Shown: in pieces, positions 1 to 7,315 of the stretch | How positions within the stretch are numbered: the stretch's first letter is position 1 | Layout: each line of letters opens with the position of its first letter | Notes under the pieces: generated by a model | Told to the model about the DNA's origin: nothing | Databases searched by the model: none | What the model saw: only the letters and a program-made list of their open reading frames with translations | Assembly (NCBI GenBank): GCA_902783935.1 | Contig: CACZTA010000090.1 | Location: 1 to 14,539, forward strand | DNA: 14,539 nucleotides | Direction of reading: 5' to 3' | DNA from: an uncultured Lachnospiraceae bacterium | GTDB lineage: Bacteria > Bacillota > Clostridia > Lachnospirales > Lachnospiraceae | Made by a program: the position numbers and the translations under genes

Positions 1-12
1 CCGGAAGCGGGC

Positions 13-54
13 CGGCAGGGAGATCCATTCTCCCTGCCGACTCGCTCTTGTTTT
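13..54 (+). terminator. Probable intrinsic terminator of an upstream gene
   Basis: An 11-bp perfect stem (13-23 pairs with 29-39, left arm CGGCAGGGAGA) with a 5-base loop. The T-rich stretch starts about seven bases after the stem (46-54), so it is not a textbook U-tract. It precedes the secA promoter and probably ends a gene that lies to the left of the window. In many Firmicutes that neighbour is hpf/raiA, but nothing of it is visible here. Confidence 0.5.
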
Positions 55-76
55 GCACGCGCGCAGGGGTTATAAT
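48..76 (+). promoter_or_regulatory. Sigma-A-type promoter of secA
   Basis: A -35 box TTGTTT (48-53), a 17-base spacer and a perfect -10 box TATAAT (71-76). Transcription would start near 83, leaving a leader of about 88 bases before the secA start at 171. The -35 box overlaps the T-rich stretch behind the preceding hairpin. Confidence 0.7.
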
Positions 77-99
77 ATCGTGGTGTATGTATATTTACA

Positions 100-139
100 G
101 CGGATACAGGTGTGACCGGCCCGGTCTGTATCTGTCCGC
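100..139 (+). promoter_or_regulatory. Structured leader hairpin upstream of secA
   Basis: The leader contains nested inverted repeats: GATACAG (103-109) with CTGTATC (126-132), an inner ACCG/CGGT pair (115-118 with 122-125), and an outer GCGG/CCGC (100-103 with 136-139) that competes or bulges. It has no T-run, so it is not a terminator. It ends about 20 bases before the AGGAG ribosome binding site (159-163). A role in secA expression is inference. Confidence 0.4.
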
Positions 140-170
140 TTATGATAAGAGAACAGGCAGGAGACTCTCT

Positions 171-2768
171 ATGAGTATTTGGACAAAACTATTCGGAACT
201 CACAGTGATCATGAACTGAAGAGGATCAATCCTGTGGTGGACCGGATCGAATCGCTCAGACCGCAGATGATGGAGATGAGCGATGAAGCACTTCGGGCAA
301 AGACCGATGAATTCAAGGACAGGCTGAAAGCCGGTGAAACGATGGACGATATTCTCCCGGAGGCATTTGCCGTCAACAGGGAGGCTGCCCGCCGCGTGCT
401 GGGTATGGAGCACTTCCGCGTCCAGCTGATCGGCGGCGTGATCCTGCACCAGGGAAGAATCGCCGAGATGAGAACCGGTGAAGGAAAGACGCTGGTCTGT
501 ACGCTTCCCGCATATCTGAATGCCCTCGAAGGACGGGGCGTCTGCGTCGTCACCGTCAACGATTATCTGGCCAACCGCGACGCGAACTGGATGGGGGCCG
601 TTCACCGGTTCCTGGGACTGACGGTCGGATGCGTCCTCCAGGACATGAAGCCGGAAGAGCGCAGGCAGCAGTACAACTGTGATATTACCTATATTACGAA
701 TAATGAGCTCGGATTCGATTATCTGCGTGACAATATGGTGCTCTACAAGGAGCAGCTGGTCCAGCGCGGATTACATTACTGCATTATCGACGAGGTGGAC
801 TCGGTTCTGATCGACGAAGCCAGGACGCCGCTGATTATTTCCGGACAGAGCGGGAAATCCACGAAGATCTATGAGGTCTGCGACATTCTCGCAAAGCAGC
901 TCGAAAGGGGCGAAGCCTCCGGAGAGATGACGAAGATGACGGCGATCATGGGCGAGGAGATTATCGAGACAGGTGATTTTATCGTCAATGAGAAGGACAA
1001 GATTGTGACCCTGACGGAACAGGGCGTAAAGAAAACGGAAGAGTATTTCCATATCGACAACCTGTCCGATGCGGACAACCTGGAGATCCAGCACACGGTG
1101 GATCTGGCGCTCCGCGCAAACTATCTGATGCATAAGGACCAGGACTATGTCGTCAAGGACGACCAGATCCTGATCGTGGATGATTTTACGGGCCGTATCA
1201 TGCCGGGCAGACGGTATTCGGACGGGCTTCACCAGGCGATTGAAGCGAAGGAACACGTCAAGGTCAAGCAGGAGTCGAGGACGCTTGCGACCATTACATT
1301 CCAGAATTTCTTCAATAAATTTGACAAGAAGTGCGGCATGACCGGTACCGCCCTGACAGAAGAGCAGGAATTCCGTGACATCTACGGGATGGACGTAGTC
1401 GCAATCCCCACGAATGTGCCGATCGCCCGCAAGGATCTGGATGACGCGGTCTTCAAGACCAAGAAGGAGAAATATCAGGCGGTTGTCGAAGCGGTGAAGG
1501 AAGCCCATGCCAAGGGGCAGCCGGTCCTCGTCGGCACGATCACGATTGATGTTTCCGAGCTCGTTTCCAAGCTCCTGAAGCGCGAAGGCATTCCGCATAA
1601 CGTACTGAACGCCAAGTTCCATGAACTGGAAGCGGAAATCGTCGCACAGGCCGGACAGCACGGCGCCGTGACGATCGCCACGAACATGGCAGGCCGTGGT
1701 ACCGATATCAAACTCGACGAAGAGGCGAAAGCTGCCGGCGGCCTGAAGATCGTGGGTACGGAGCGGCATGAGTCGAGACGTATCGACAACCAGCTGCGCG
1801 GCCGTTCCGGACGTCAGGGAGACCCGGGTGAGTCGAGATTCTACATCTCGCTCGAGGATGACCTGATGCGCCTGTTCGGGTCGGAAAGACTGATCAAAAC
1901 ATTCGAAGCGCTCGGAGTGCCCGAGGGTGAGCAGATCGAACATAAGATGCTCAGCTCGGCCATCGAAAAAGCGCAGGAGAAGATAGAAGGCAACAACTTC
2001 AGCATCAGAAAGAACCTGCTGGAATACGACCAGGTCAATAATGACCAGCGTGAGATTATCTATGAGCAGCGCAGGCGGGTGCTTGACGGCGAAAACATGC
2101 GCGATGTGATCATCGGCATGATGGAAGCGGTCGTCGCCCGCTCGGTAGATACCACGATCGGTGAAGACCAGGATCCCGGAGATTATGACCTCCTGTCCCT
2201 GAACCAGGTACTTCTGCCGATTATCCCCATCAAACCGGTGACGCCGGAAGATGCAGCGGGGAAAAGCCGGAATAAACTGAAGGAGTGGCTGAAGGAAGAG
2301 GCGGCCGCACATTACCGCAAGAAAGAAGCGGAAATGGAAGAGGCCTTCCCGGGAGAAGACCGCATGCGTGAACTGGAGCGCGTCGTTCTCCTGAAAGTTA
2401 TTGATGCCAGATGGATGAACCATATCGATGATATGGAGCAGCTGCGCCAGGGCATCGGGCTGATGGCGTTCGCCCAGCACGATCCGAAAGTGGAATACCG
2501 CATGTACGGCTTCCAGATGTTCGAGGAAATGACGAACATGATCCAGGAGGAGACGGTCAGGGTCCTCAGCCATGTGCGCCTGCAGCAGAAGGTGGAGAGA
2601 GAGCCGGCAGCAAAAGTCACGGGAACGAACAAGGACGACTCTGCGGGACCGAAGAAGCCGAAACAGCGCACCCGCAAGAAGATCTATCCGAACGATATGT
2701 GTCCGTGCGGCAGCGGCAAAAAATACAAAAATTGCCACGGCCGTCCCGGACAGCCCCCGCTTGACTGA
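171..2768 (+). CDS. secA: Preprotein translocase ATPase SecA
   Basis: SecA is the cytosolic motor that binds preproteins and pushes them through the SecYEG channel using ATP. The 865-residue product is close to the usual Firmicute size. It shows the Walker A motif MRTGEGKT at residues 100-107, the DEVD Walker B box at 207-210, and a C-terminal zinc/SecB-type tail with C844, C846, C855 and H856. The helicase-like second nucleotide-binding fold (TNMAGRGTDIKL, then the QLRGRSGRQGDPG stretch) is intact. The start at 171 is chosen because AGGAG (159-163) lies seven bases upstream and the protein then begins MSIWTKLFG as family members do. The frame is open back to 48, but those 41 codons have no ribosome binding site and overlap the promoter and leader hairpin. 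No terminator follows it, and the S1 gene begins 90 bases on. Confidence 0.98.
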   Translation: MSIWTKLFGTHSDHELKRINPVVDRIESLRPQMMEMSDEALRAKTDEFKDRLKAGETMDDILPEAFAVNREAARRVLGMEHFRVQLIGGVILHQGRIAEMRTGEGKTLVCTLPAYLNALEGRGVCVVTVNDYLANRDANWMGAVHRFLGLTVGCVLQDMKPEERRQQYNCDITYITNNELGFDYLRDNMVLYKEQLVQRGLHYCIIDEVDSVLIDEARTPLIISGQSGKSTKIYEVCDILAKQLERGEASGEMTKMTAIMGEEIIETGDFIVNEKDKIVTLTEQGVKKTEEYFHIDNLSDADNLEIQHTVDLALRANYLMHKDQDYVVKDDQILIVDDFTGRIMPGRRYSDGLHQAIEAKEHVKVKQESRTLATITFQNFFNKFDKKCGMTGTALTEEQEFRDIYGMDVVAIPTNVPIARKDLDDAVFKTKKEKYQAVVEAVKEAHAKGQPVLVGTITIDVSELVSKLLKREGIPHNVLNAKFHELEAEIVAQAGQHGAVTIATNMAGRGTDIKLDEEAKAAGGLKIVGTERHESRRIDNQLRGRSGRQGDPGESRFYISLEDDLMRLFGSERLIKTFEALGVPEGEQIEHKMLSSAIEKAQEKIEGNNFSIRKNLLEYDQVNNDQREIIYEQRRRVLDGENMRDVIIGMMEAVVARSVDTTIGEDQDPGDYDLLSLNQVLLPIIPIKPVTPEDAAGKSRNKLKEWLKEEAAAHYRKKEAEMEEAFPGEDRMRELERVVLLKVIDARWMNHIDDMEQLRQGIGLMAFAQHDPKVEYRMYGFQMFEEMTNMIQEETVRVLSHVRLQQKVEREPAAKVTGTNKDDSAGPKKPKQRTRKKIYPNDMCPCGSGKKYKNCHGRPGQPPLD

Positions 2769-2790
2769 CAGTAAAGGAAAATGGTACACT
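2761..2790 (+). promoter_or_regulatory. Promoter of the S1-domain gene, overlapping the secA stop
   Basis: A -35 box TTGACT (2761-2766) and a -10 box TACACT (2785-2790) are separated by 18 bases. The -35 box overlaps the last codon and stop of secA. Transcription would begin near 2797, giving a leader of about 60 bases. Readthrough from secA is also possible because no terminator lies between. Confidence 0.55.
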
Positions 2791-2796
2791 CATATA

Positions 2797-2824
2797 CGGT
2801 GGATCCGGGAAATGTGATCCGCCG
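2797..2824 (+). promoter_or_regulatory. Stem-loop at the 5' end of the S1-domain mRNA
   Basis: CGGTGGATC (2797-2805) pairs with GATCCGCCG (2816-2824) through nine base pairs including one G-T wobble, with a 10-base loop. It would sit at the predicted transcription start and ends 13 bases before the AGGGAGGAG ribosome binding site (2838-2846). It has no T-run. It could protect the mRNA end or be a site for autogenous control, which is known for rpsA in E. coli; this is inference. Confidence 0.4.
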
Positions 2825-2858
2825 GAGGTTAGAGAACAGGGAGGAGAACAAAAAAGCT

Positions 2859-3770
2859 ATGGCTGAACTGGAAACGATGGATGATTTCACGAAAGAAATC
2901 GATAATTCTATGCGCACCCTTTCCAAGGGCGATCTTGTTGACTGCACCGTGACAGGCGTCTCGGAGACGGAAGTAACGGTTGATCTGCAGTACTTCGCGC
3001 CGGGCATCATCCGCGCGCTGGATTATTCGGGAGACCCGGGCTTCTCAATCAAGAACGATGTCAAGGTCGGTGATGAGATCAAAGCGGTCGTCCTTCGTCC
3101 GGATGACGGACGCGGAAATGTTCTTCTTTCCCGCCGCGAGGCCCAGGAGAAGCTTGCCTGGGAAGAATTTGCAGAAATGCTTGAAAACAAGACGGAGACC
3201 GAGGTCAAGGTCGTGGAAGCAGTCAAGGGCGGCGTCGTCGCTTACCTGAACCATGTGCGCGCATTTATCCCTGCCTCCCACCTTGCTCTTGATTATGTTG
3301 AAGATCTCACCACCTTCAAGGGAAAGACGGTTCCGGTCCGCGTGATTACGGCAGATGCGGATAAGAAGCGCCTGGTCCTTTCTTCCCGCGAAGTTCTGAA
3401 AGCCAGAAGAGATGCGGAGAAGGCGGAGATGGTTTCCAATATTAAACCGGGTCTTGTTACGGAAGGGACCGTCCAGTCCCTGCAGTCCTACGGCGCGTTT
3501 GTTTCACTCGGCGCCGGCGTGGACGGCCTGGTGCACATTTCACAGATCTCGAACACAAAGAGACTGAAGCATCCGAGTGAAGAACTCGAAGTCGGCCAGA
3601 AGGTCAAGGTGAAAGTCACCGCCGTCAAAGACGGAAAGATCTCTCTGTCCATGAAAGCGCTCGATGATACTGCACCGAAGCCGGTAGAAGAGGAGCGTGT
3701 GACGCTTCCGAAGAGTGAAGAGCTGACAACCAATCTCGGTTCGCTCCTCAAGGGCATCAAGCTCGACTGA
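2859..3770 (+). CDS. Three-domain S1 RNA-binding protein (ribosomal protein S1-like)
   Basis: This 303-residue protein has three S1-type OB folds at about residues 21-93, 109-177 and 196-267. The third is the most canonical, with YGAFVSLGAGVDGLVHISQ and a closing KISLSMKAL. The first two are more diverged. Proteins of this kind are usually called ribosomal protein S1 or S1-like in Clostridia and bind mRNA or the 30S subunit, but they are shorter than the six-domain E. coli S1. The start at 2859 follows AGGGAGGAG (2838-2846) and gives a plausible MAELETMDDF beginning; an in-frame ATG at 2781 lies inside the promoter and is rejected. In many relatives prfB follows secA, so this neighbour is less usual. 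A strong terminator lies 37 bases downstream. It could instead be a general S1-type regulator such as the YabR or YugI group, though those are single-domain. Confidence 0.9.
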   Translation: MAELETMDDFTKEIDNSMRTLSKGDLVDCTVTGVSETEVTVDLQYFAPGIIRALDYSGDPGFSIKNDVKVGDEIKAVVLRPDDGRGNVLLSRREAQEKLAWEEFAEMLENKTETEVKVVEAVKGGVVAYLNHVRAFIPASHLALDYVEDLTTFKGKTVPVRVITADADKKRLVLSSREVLKARRDAEKAEMVSNIKPGLVTEGTVQSLQSYGAFVSLGAGVDGLVHISQISNTKRLKHPSEELEVGQKVKVKVTAVKDGKISLSMKALDDTAPKPVEEERVTLPKSEELTTNLGSLLKGIKLD

Positions 3771-3787
3771 GGCGAAGGAGTCATGCC

Positions 3788-3802
3788 TCCGGCAGAGCCG
3801 GA
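3788..3802 (+). other. Small hairpin before the S1-gene terminator
   Basis: TCCGGC (3788-3793) pairs perfectly with GCCGGA (3797-3802) around a three-base AGA loop. It lies between the stop codon and the main terminator stem. It may shield the 3' end or assist pausing, but no function can be shown. Confidence 0.3.
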
Positions 3803-3807
3803 CTTGC

Positions 3808-3846
3808 AACAGGGGGAATCCGCGCGGATTTCCCCTGTTTCATTTT
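3808..3846 (+). terminator. Intrinsic terminator of the S1-domain gene
   Basis: AACAGGGGGAATCCG (3808-3822) pairs with CGGATTTCCCCTGTT (3825-3839) with one G-T wobble and a tight GC loop, followed by T-rich TTCATTTTT (3838-3846). This is the strongest terminator in the window and separates the secA/S1 region from the transporter genes. Confidence 0.85.
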
Positions 3847-3852
3847 TCCCCG

Positions 3853-3884
3853 TTGATGCAATGCGGGGGAAAGTGTGATATAGT
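3853..3884 (+). promoter_or_regulatory. Likely promoter of the transporter pair
   Basis: An extended -10 element TGATATAGT (3876-3884, with -10 box TATAGT at 3879-3884) lies shortly after the terminator. The best -35 match TTGATG (3853-3858) is 20 bases away, which is too far for a strong promoter, so the extended -10 probably carries it. The leader would run from about 3891 to 3957. Confidence 0.45.
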
Positions 3885-3957
3885 ACACAATAACAGGGTT
3901 TGATCTCTGACAGGGGATAAGAACCTGCGATTTTAATATGAAGGATCATTCAGGCTG

Positions 3958-4362
3958 ATGGGAGAAAGGAAACCGGGCGGAAAAATAACACTGCTGAGCG
4001 TTGTGGCGATTCAGGCCGCCGTCATCGTGTACACAGGAGGGTCGATCTGCGGAAAGATGGCCGGCAGCTGTAAAGGATCGGTCACGATATTCGGCCGTGT
4101 GATCAGGGCGCTGAGCTGGCAGGGCTATTTCTGGCTCTTCATGGAACTCGTCTGCCTCGGTTCTTACGCACTGATCTGGCAGCAGATTATCAAGCGGTTT
4201 GACCTGTCTGTTGTTTATGCAAACCGGGCATTTGCGGTATGCTGGTCATTTCTCTGGGGCGTACTGCTTTTCGGAGAAAAAGTGAAACCGCTGAACATCG
4301 TCGGCATAGCAATCGTACTGGCAGGGATTTTACTGGTGAATCAGGATGCAGACAGGGTTTAA
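3958..4362 (+). CDS. Half-size DMT-superfamily (EamA/SMR-like) membrane protein, first of a pair
   Basis: This 134-residue protein has four predicted membrane helices at about 10-31, 56-77, 84-105 and 111-129, the size and layout of one half of an EamA-type transporter. The stretch SVVYANRAFAVCWSFLWG followed by LLFGEKVKPLNIVGIAIVLAG matches the usual DMT ending, with a Gly-Glu after helix three. Its substrate cannot be read from sequence. It overlaps the next gene by 17 bases, which suggests the two products form a heterodimer, as in paired SMR proteins or the ArnE/ArnF flippase. The start at 3958 has a weak AAGGAT ribosome binding site (3941-3946). A six-codon frame (3938-3958) ends in TGATG at this start and could couple translation. 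Family call is good; substrate and partner are inference. Confidence 0.75.
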   Translation: MGERKPGGKITLLSVVAIQAAVIVYTGGSICGKMAGSCKGSVTIFGRVIRALSWQGYFWLFMELVCLGSYALIWQQIIKRFDLSVVYANRAFAVCWSFLWGVLLFGEKVKPLNIVGIAIVLAGILLVNQDADRV

Positions 4363-4699
4363 TCCATGGGTGTTTCTCTTTGCCGCTTCAGCTACGGTGG
4401 CAGCGTTTTCCCAGATGCTGCTGAAGAAAAGCGCGACAGAGAAGCATGGCAGTTTTATAAAAGAATATCTGAACTGGAAGGTCATTTTCGGATACGGACT
4501 GATGTTCGCCGGGATGATGCTGACGGTATACGGCTACAGTAAGGGCGTGGAAGTGAAAAGCGGTTCTGTCATGGAGACCATCGGCAATGTCTGGGTCGTC
4601 TTCCTGTCCTGGCTGTTTTTCAGGGAGCCGGTTACGAAAAAAAAGGTCCTTGGAAATATACTGATCATTTCGGGAATTATTATCTTTAATCTGGCGTAA
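4346..4699 (+). CDS. Half-size DMT-superfamily (EamA/SMR-like) membrane protein, second of a pair
   Basis: A 117-residue protein with four predicted helices at about 7-26, 44-63, 76-92 and 100-117. FSQMLLKKSA in helix one resembles the start of EmrE/ArnE-type proteins, and the chain ends GNILIISGIIIFNLA, like the last helix of the family. It lacks any extra domain. Its ATG lies 17 bases inside the preceding gene and no good ribosome binding site precedes it, so translation is probably coupled to the first half. The two halves differ in sequence, so they may take opposite or fixed orientations in the membrane. Flipping of a lipid-linked sugar or export of a small cation are both possible. No terminator is evident in the 53 bases before the next gene. 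Confidence 0.75.
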   Translation: MQTGFNPWVFLFAASATVAAFSQMLLKKSATEKHGSFIKEYLNWKVIFGYGLMFAGMMLTVYGYSKGVEVKSGSVMETIGNVWVVFLSWLFFREPVTKKKVLGNILIISGIIIFNLA

Positions 4700-4752
4700 C
4701 GGCGCAGCGGGAAACGCGGCCGGTTTCATTACGAAAGATCGGAGGAGAAAAG

Positions 4753-5997
4753 ATGTCGGTGACAGACGATCTGAAGCATGCGCTGGACGATGTATGCGAC
4801 GCGGTAGACGATGCTGTTAAGAGCAACAATTATACGGGACTCGGCAGCACGGTCAGCGGGATTGTGACAAATGCAACAGACGCGGTGAGAAAAGCAGCCG
4901 GAGGACGGGCAGCACCGAAACGGCATCCTTCTGAGGACGGGCGGCCTCCGCAGGAAGTGCATCCGGAGCGGTATTTTGCAAATCCGGAGAGCGAGCAGGG
5001 ACCGAAGATCGTCGCCGTGATCGGCGGTGCGCTGGCAATTGTTTTCGGCGCCCTCACGCTGCTGATGGCGCTCGGCTCTTTCATTATGAACGGATTCGGG
5101 GCGCCGCTCGCGGTGCTGATGGGCATTATCACCGCGATGGGAATCGCGATGGGCCTTTTCGGACACAGAGCAGCGAGGAAGCGGGAGCGGTTTAAGTCTT
5201 ACCGCAAGCTGATCCTTCCGAAGCTTTACGCCGACGTAAAGGATCTTTCGGAGCAGACCGGCAGGAGCGAAAAGGAAGTCGTCTCGGACCTGACGGAATA
5301 CACCCGGAACGGGATGATTAAGCAGGGACATTTCGATACGCAGAAGACGACCTTTATCGCCTCGGACGAACTTTATAATGAATATCAGGATACGGTCCTC
5401 CGCGCACAGAAGCGGCAGCAGATGCTGGACGCGCAGAAAAAGCAGGAAGAGACGGTCTCTCCGGAGGTGCGTGAGATTCTCTCAAAAGGGAATGCTTACA
5501 TTGCAGCAATCCGAAAGGCTAACGACGAGATAGAAGATCAGGAAATCAGCGACAAGCTCGATAAGATGGAGCAGATCGTCCGGAGGATTTTCGACGAAGT
5601 GAGGCAGCGCCCGGAACTGGCAAAAAACCTGAATATGTTCATGAACTATTATCTGCCTACGACGACCAAGCTCATGGACGCCTATGTCGAAATGGACAGG
5701 CAGCCCGTACAGGGTGAAAATATCGCAAAGGCAAAGAAAGAAATATCCGGATCTTTAAGTACGATCAATGACGCGTTTGAAAAACTCCTGGACAGCTTTT
5801 TCCGCGATCAGGCGATGGATGTCAGCTCTGATATCAACGTCATGAAGATGATGATGAAGCAGGAAGGCCTGACGGAAGATGACCTGACGGCGATGCGCCG
5901 CAGGCAGGATGCGCAGATGTACGGCGGGACAGCCGCACAGGGCCAGGTACAGGTGCAGGGACAGGGACAGGCCCAGGCGCAGCAGATGAAGAAATAA
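4753..5997 (+). CDS. xpaC: XpaC-like protein (5-bromo-4-chloroindolyl phosphate hydrolysis family)
   Basis: The 414-residue product fits the XpaC family, which is usually encoded beside telA-type genes (as xpaC-yaaN in Bacillus). The family name comes from an old plate phenotype and the biochemical role is unknown. A charged N-terminal segment of about 83 residues is followed by two membrane helices (about 85-108 and 115-137) and then a long, highly charged helical cytosolic part. The SYRKLILPKLYADVKDLSEQ region and the later MNYYLPTTTKLMDAYVEMD stretch look like the family core. The C-terminus is a glutamine/glycine/valine tail coded by a six-base repeat. GGAGGAG (4741-4747) lies five bases before the ATG. 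No clear promoter was found in front, so it may be read from the transporter genes. It is separated from telA by 62 bases that contain a promoter. Confidence 0.8.
   Translation: MSVTDDLKHALDDVCDAVDDAVKSNNYTGLGSTVSGIVTNATDAVRKAAGGRAAPKRHPSEDGRPPQEVHPERYFANPESEQGPKIVAVIGGALAIVFGALTLLMALGSFIMNGFGAPLAVLMGIITAMGIAMGLFGHRAARKRERFKSYRKLILPKLYADVKDLSEQTGRSEKEVVSDLTEYTRNGMIKQGHFDTQKTTFIASDELYNEYQDTVLRAQKRQQMLDAQKKQEETVSPEVREILSKGNAYIAAIRKANDEIEDQEISDKLDKMEQIVRRIFDEVRQRPELAKNLNMFMNYYLPTTTKLMDAYVEMDRQPVQGENIAKAKKEISGSLSTINDAFEKLLDSFFRDQAMDVSSDINVMKMMMKQEGLTEDDLTAMRRRQDAQMYGGTAAQGQVQVQGQGQAQAQQMKK
5944..5979 (+). repeat. Six-unit CAGGNN hexamer repeat in the xpaC-like gene
   Basis: Six consecutive units read CAGGTA, CAGGTG, CAGGGA, CAGGGA, CAGGCC and CAGGCG, followed by a further CAG. 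Each unit is two codons, so gain or loss of units keeps the frame and only changes the length of the Gln-rich tail of the protein. Confidence 0.8.
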
Positions 5998-6003
5998 CGG
6001 CTA

Positions 6004-6036
6004 TTGACGTAAAGAAGGAGTTGCGTTTACTATAAT
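6004..6036 (+). promoter_or_regulatory. Promoter in front of telA
   Basis: TTGACG (6004-6009) is a good -35 box. The -10 box is either TACTAT (6028-6033, spacer 18) or TATAAT (6031-6036, spacer 21, too long). Transcription would begin near 6040, about 20 bases before the gene. It lets telA, valS and the LtaS-like gene be expressed apart from the xpaC-like gene. Confidence 0.55.
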
Positions 6037-6062
6037 CAACGTATTTTAACGGAGGTGGGATG

Positions 6063-7292
6063 ATGGAAGAACTTCAGGGCACAGCTGCACAGGAGATGAA
6101 TGCGGCACAGACGGCGGGAGCGGCCGCCCAGACTGCGGGCGTGCAGGCGGCGGATCCGATCGCTTCGACCGGGACCTTTACCGAGGAAGAGAAATCGCAG
6201 ATCAGGGAGTATGCCGATACCATTAATATCAGGGATACCAAGACGATTATCGAATACGGCAGCGGCGTGCAGAAGCAGATGGCTGATTTTTCGGAAACCG
6301 TCCTTCAGAATGTCAGGACGCATGATCTCGGGGAAGTCGGTTCCATGCTGACGGGCGTGATTTCAGACCTCAAGAGCTTTGATCCGAATACGGAAGAGGA
6401 AAAAGGCGGTCTGTTCGGCCTTTTCAAAAAGCCCGGCAAGAAGATTTCCGAAATAAAGAGCGAATACGACAAGGCGTCCACCAATGTGGACAAGGTTGCC
6501 CAGGCTCTGCAGCAGCATCAGATCACCCTGCTGAAGGATGTGGATATGCTGGATCAGATGTACGCATCCAATCTGGAGTATTATAAGAACCTCTCCATGT
6601 ATATCGCGGCAGGCAAGACGAAGATCGCACAGGCGAGGAACGTCGATCTCCCGGCCATGAAGGCCAAAGCGGAAGCATCCGGGCTTTCCGAAGATGCGGA
6701 AGCAGCCAAGGATTTTGAAGACCAGATCAACCGGTTTGAGAAGAAGATCCATGACCTGGAGCTCACAAGGATGGTCGCGCTGCAGACGGCTCCGCAGATC
6801 CGGATGATCCAGAGCAACGACACGACGATGGTGGAAAAGATTCAGTCCACGCTTGTCAATACGATTCCGCTCTGGAAGAACCAGATGGTGCTGGCGCTCG
6901 GCCTCGAGGATTCAACGAAGGCGGCGAAGGCTGAGAGCGAAGTCACGGAGATGACCAACAAACTGCTGCTGTCCAATGCCGAAAAGCTGAAGCAGACGAC
7001 GATCGCTACCGCGAAGGCCTCCGAGAGAGGGATCGTGGATATGGAGACCCTCAAGAAGACGAACGCGTCCCTGATCGAGACGCTGGATGAAGTCGCAAAG
7101 ATCCAGACCGAAGGACGCGCGGCGCGCGCAAGGGCGGAAGTCGATCTCAGGAATATGGAAGATGAGCTGAAGCGCAAGCTTCTCAATATGCAGTCTGATA
7201 CCGCAAGTGAAGCGGAGAAGCCCGCGGCGCCCGAAATAACCCCGGTGATTGACCTGAATGCCGCACCGGACAAAGCCCCGTGGGAGAAATAA
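6063..7292 (+). CDS. telA: TelA-family protein (toxic anion resistance family)
   Basis: A 409-residue, almost entirely helical and highly charged protein without membrane helices or signal peptide, typical of the TelA/YaaN/YceH family. The family was named after tellurite resistance; recent views tie it to envelope stress and, with XpaC, to the membrane, but the biochemical activity is unknown. An Ala/Gln/Thr-rich stretch of about 35 residues opens the protein. Family-like segments include GLFGLFKKPGKKISEIKSEY, DMLDQMYASNLEYYKNLSMY, and the later IPLWKNQMVLALGLEDSTKA region. Two adjacent ATG codons (6060 and 6063) follow GGAGG (6051-6055); 6063 gives the better spacing of seven bases. The gene has its own promoter, follows the xpaC-like gene, and is followed after 23 bases by valS. 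Confidence 0.85.
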   Translation: MEELQGTAAQEMNAAQTAGAAAQTAGVQAADPIASTGTFTEEEKSQIREYADTINIRDTKTIIEYGSGVQKQMADFSETVLQNVRTHDLGEVGSMLTGVISDLKSFDPNTEEEKGGLFGLFKKPGKKISEIKSEYDKASTNVDKVAQALQQHQITLLKDVDMLDQMYASNLEYYKNLSMYIAAGKTKIAQARNVDLPAMKAKAEASGLSEDAEAAKDFEDQINRFEKKIHDLELTRMVALQTAPQIRMIQSNDTTMVEKIQSTLVNTIPLWKNQMVLALGLEDSTKAAKAESEVTEMTNKLLLSNAEKLKQTTIATAKASERGIVDMETLKKTNASLIETLDEVAKIQTEGRAARARAEVDLRNMEDELKRKLLNMQSDTASEAEKPAAPEITPVIDLNAAPDKAPWEK

Positions 7293-7315
7293 ACAAAGGA
7301 GACACCACTCGCATT

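Noticed and set aside
48..170. N-terminal extension of SecA by 41 codons
   Set aside because: It covers the promoter and leader hairpin, has no ribosome binding site, and makes the SecA start unlike the family.
771..2789. Long open frame on the minus strand opposite secA
   Set aside because: It mirrors the secA coding strand, has no ribosome binding site or family match, and secA is certain.
2781..2858. Earlier ATG start for the S1-domain protein
   Set aside because: The codon lies inside the promoter -10 region, without a ribosome binding site; 2859 has a strong one.
3890..3957. Guanidine-type riboswitch before the SMR-like genes
   Set aside because: SMR-family genes often have one, but I see neither paired ACGR-loop hairpins nor the larger ykkC core; a covariance-model search would settle it.
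4700..4752. Terminator or promoter between the transporter pair and the xpaC-like gene
   Set aside because: Only a weak GC-rich pairing without a T-run and no good -35/-10 combination were found.
7280..7315. GTG start of valS overlapping telA
   Set aside because: The added residues do not resemble a ValRS N-terminus, and an ATG with an AAAGGAG site follows.
7293..7315. T-box leader of valS
   Set aside because: Only 23 bases lie between telA and valS, far too few for a T-box.
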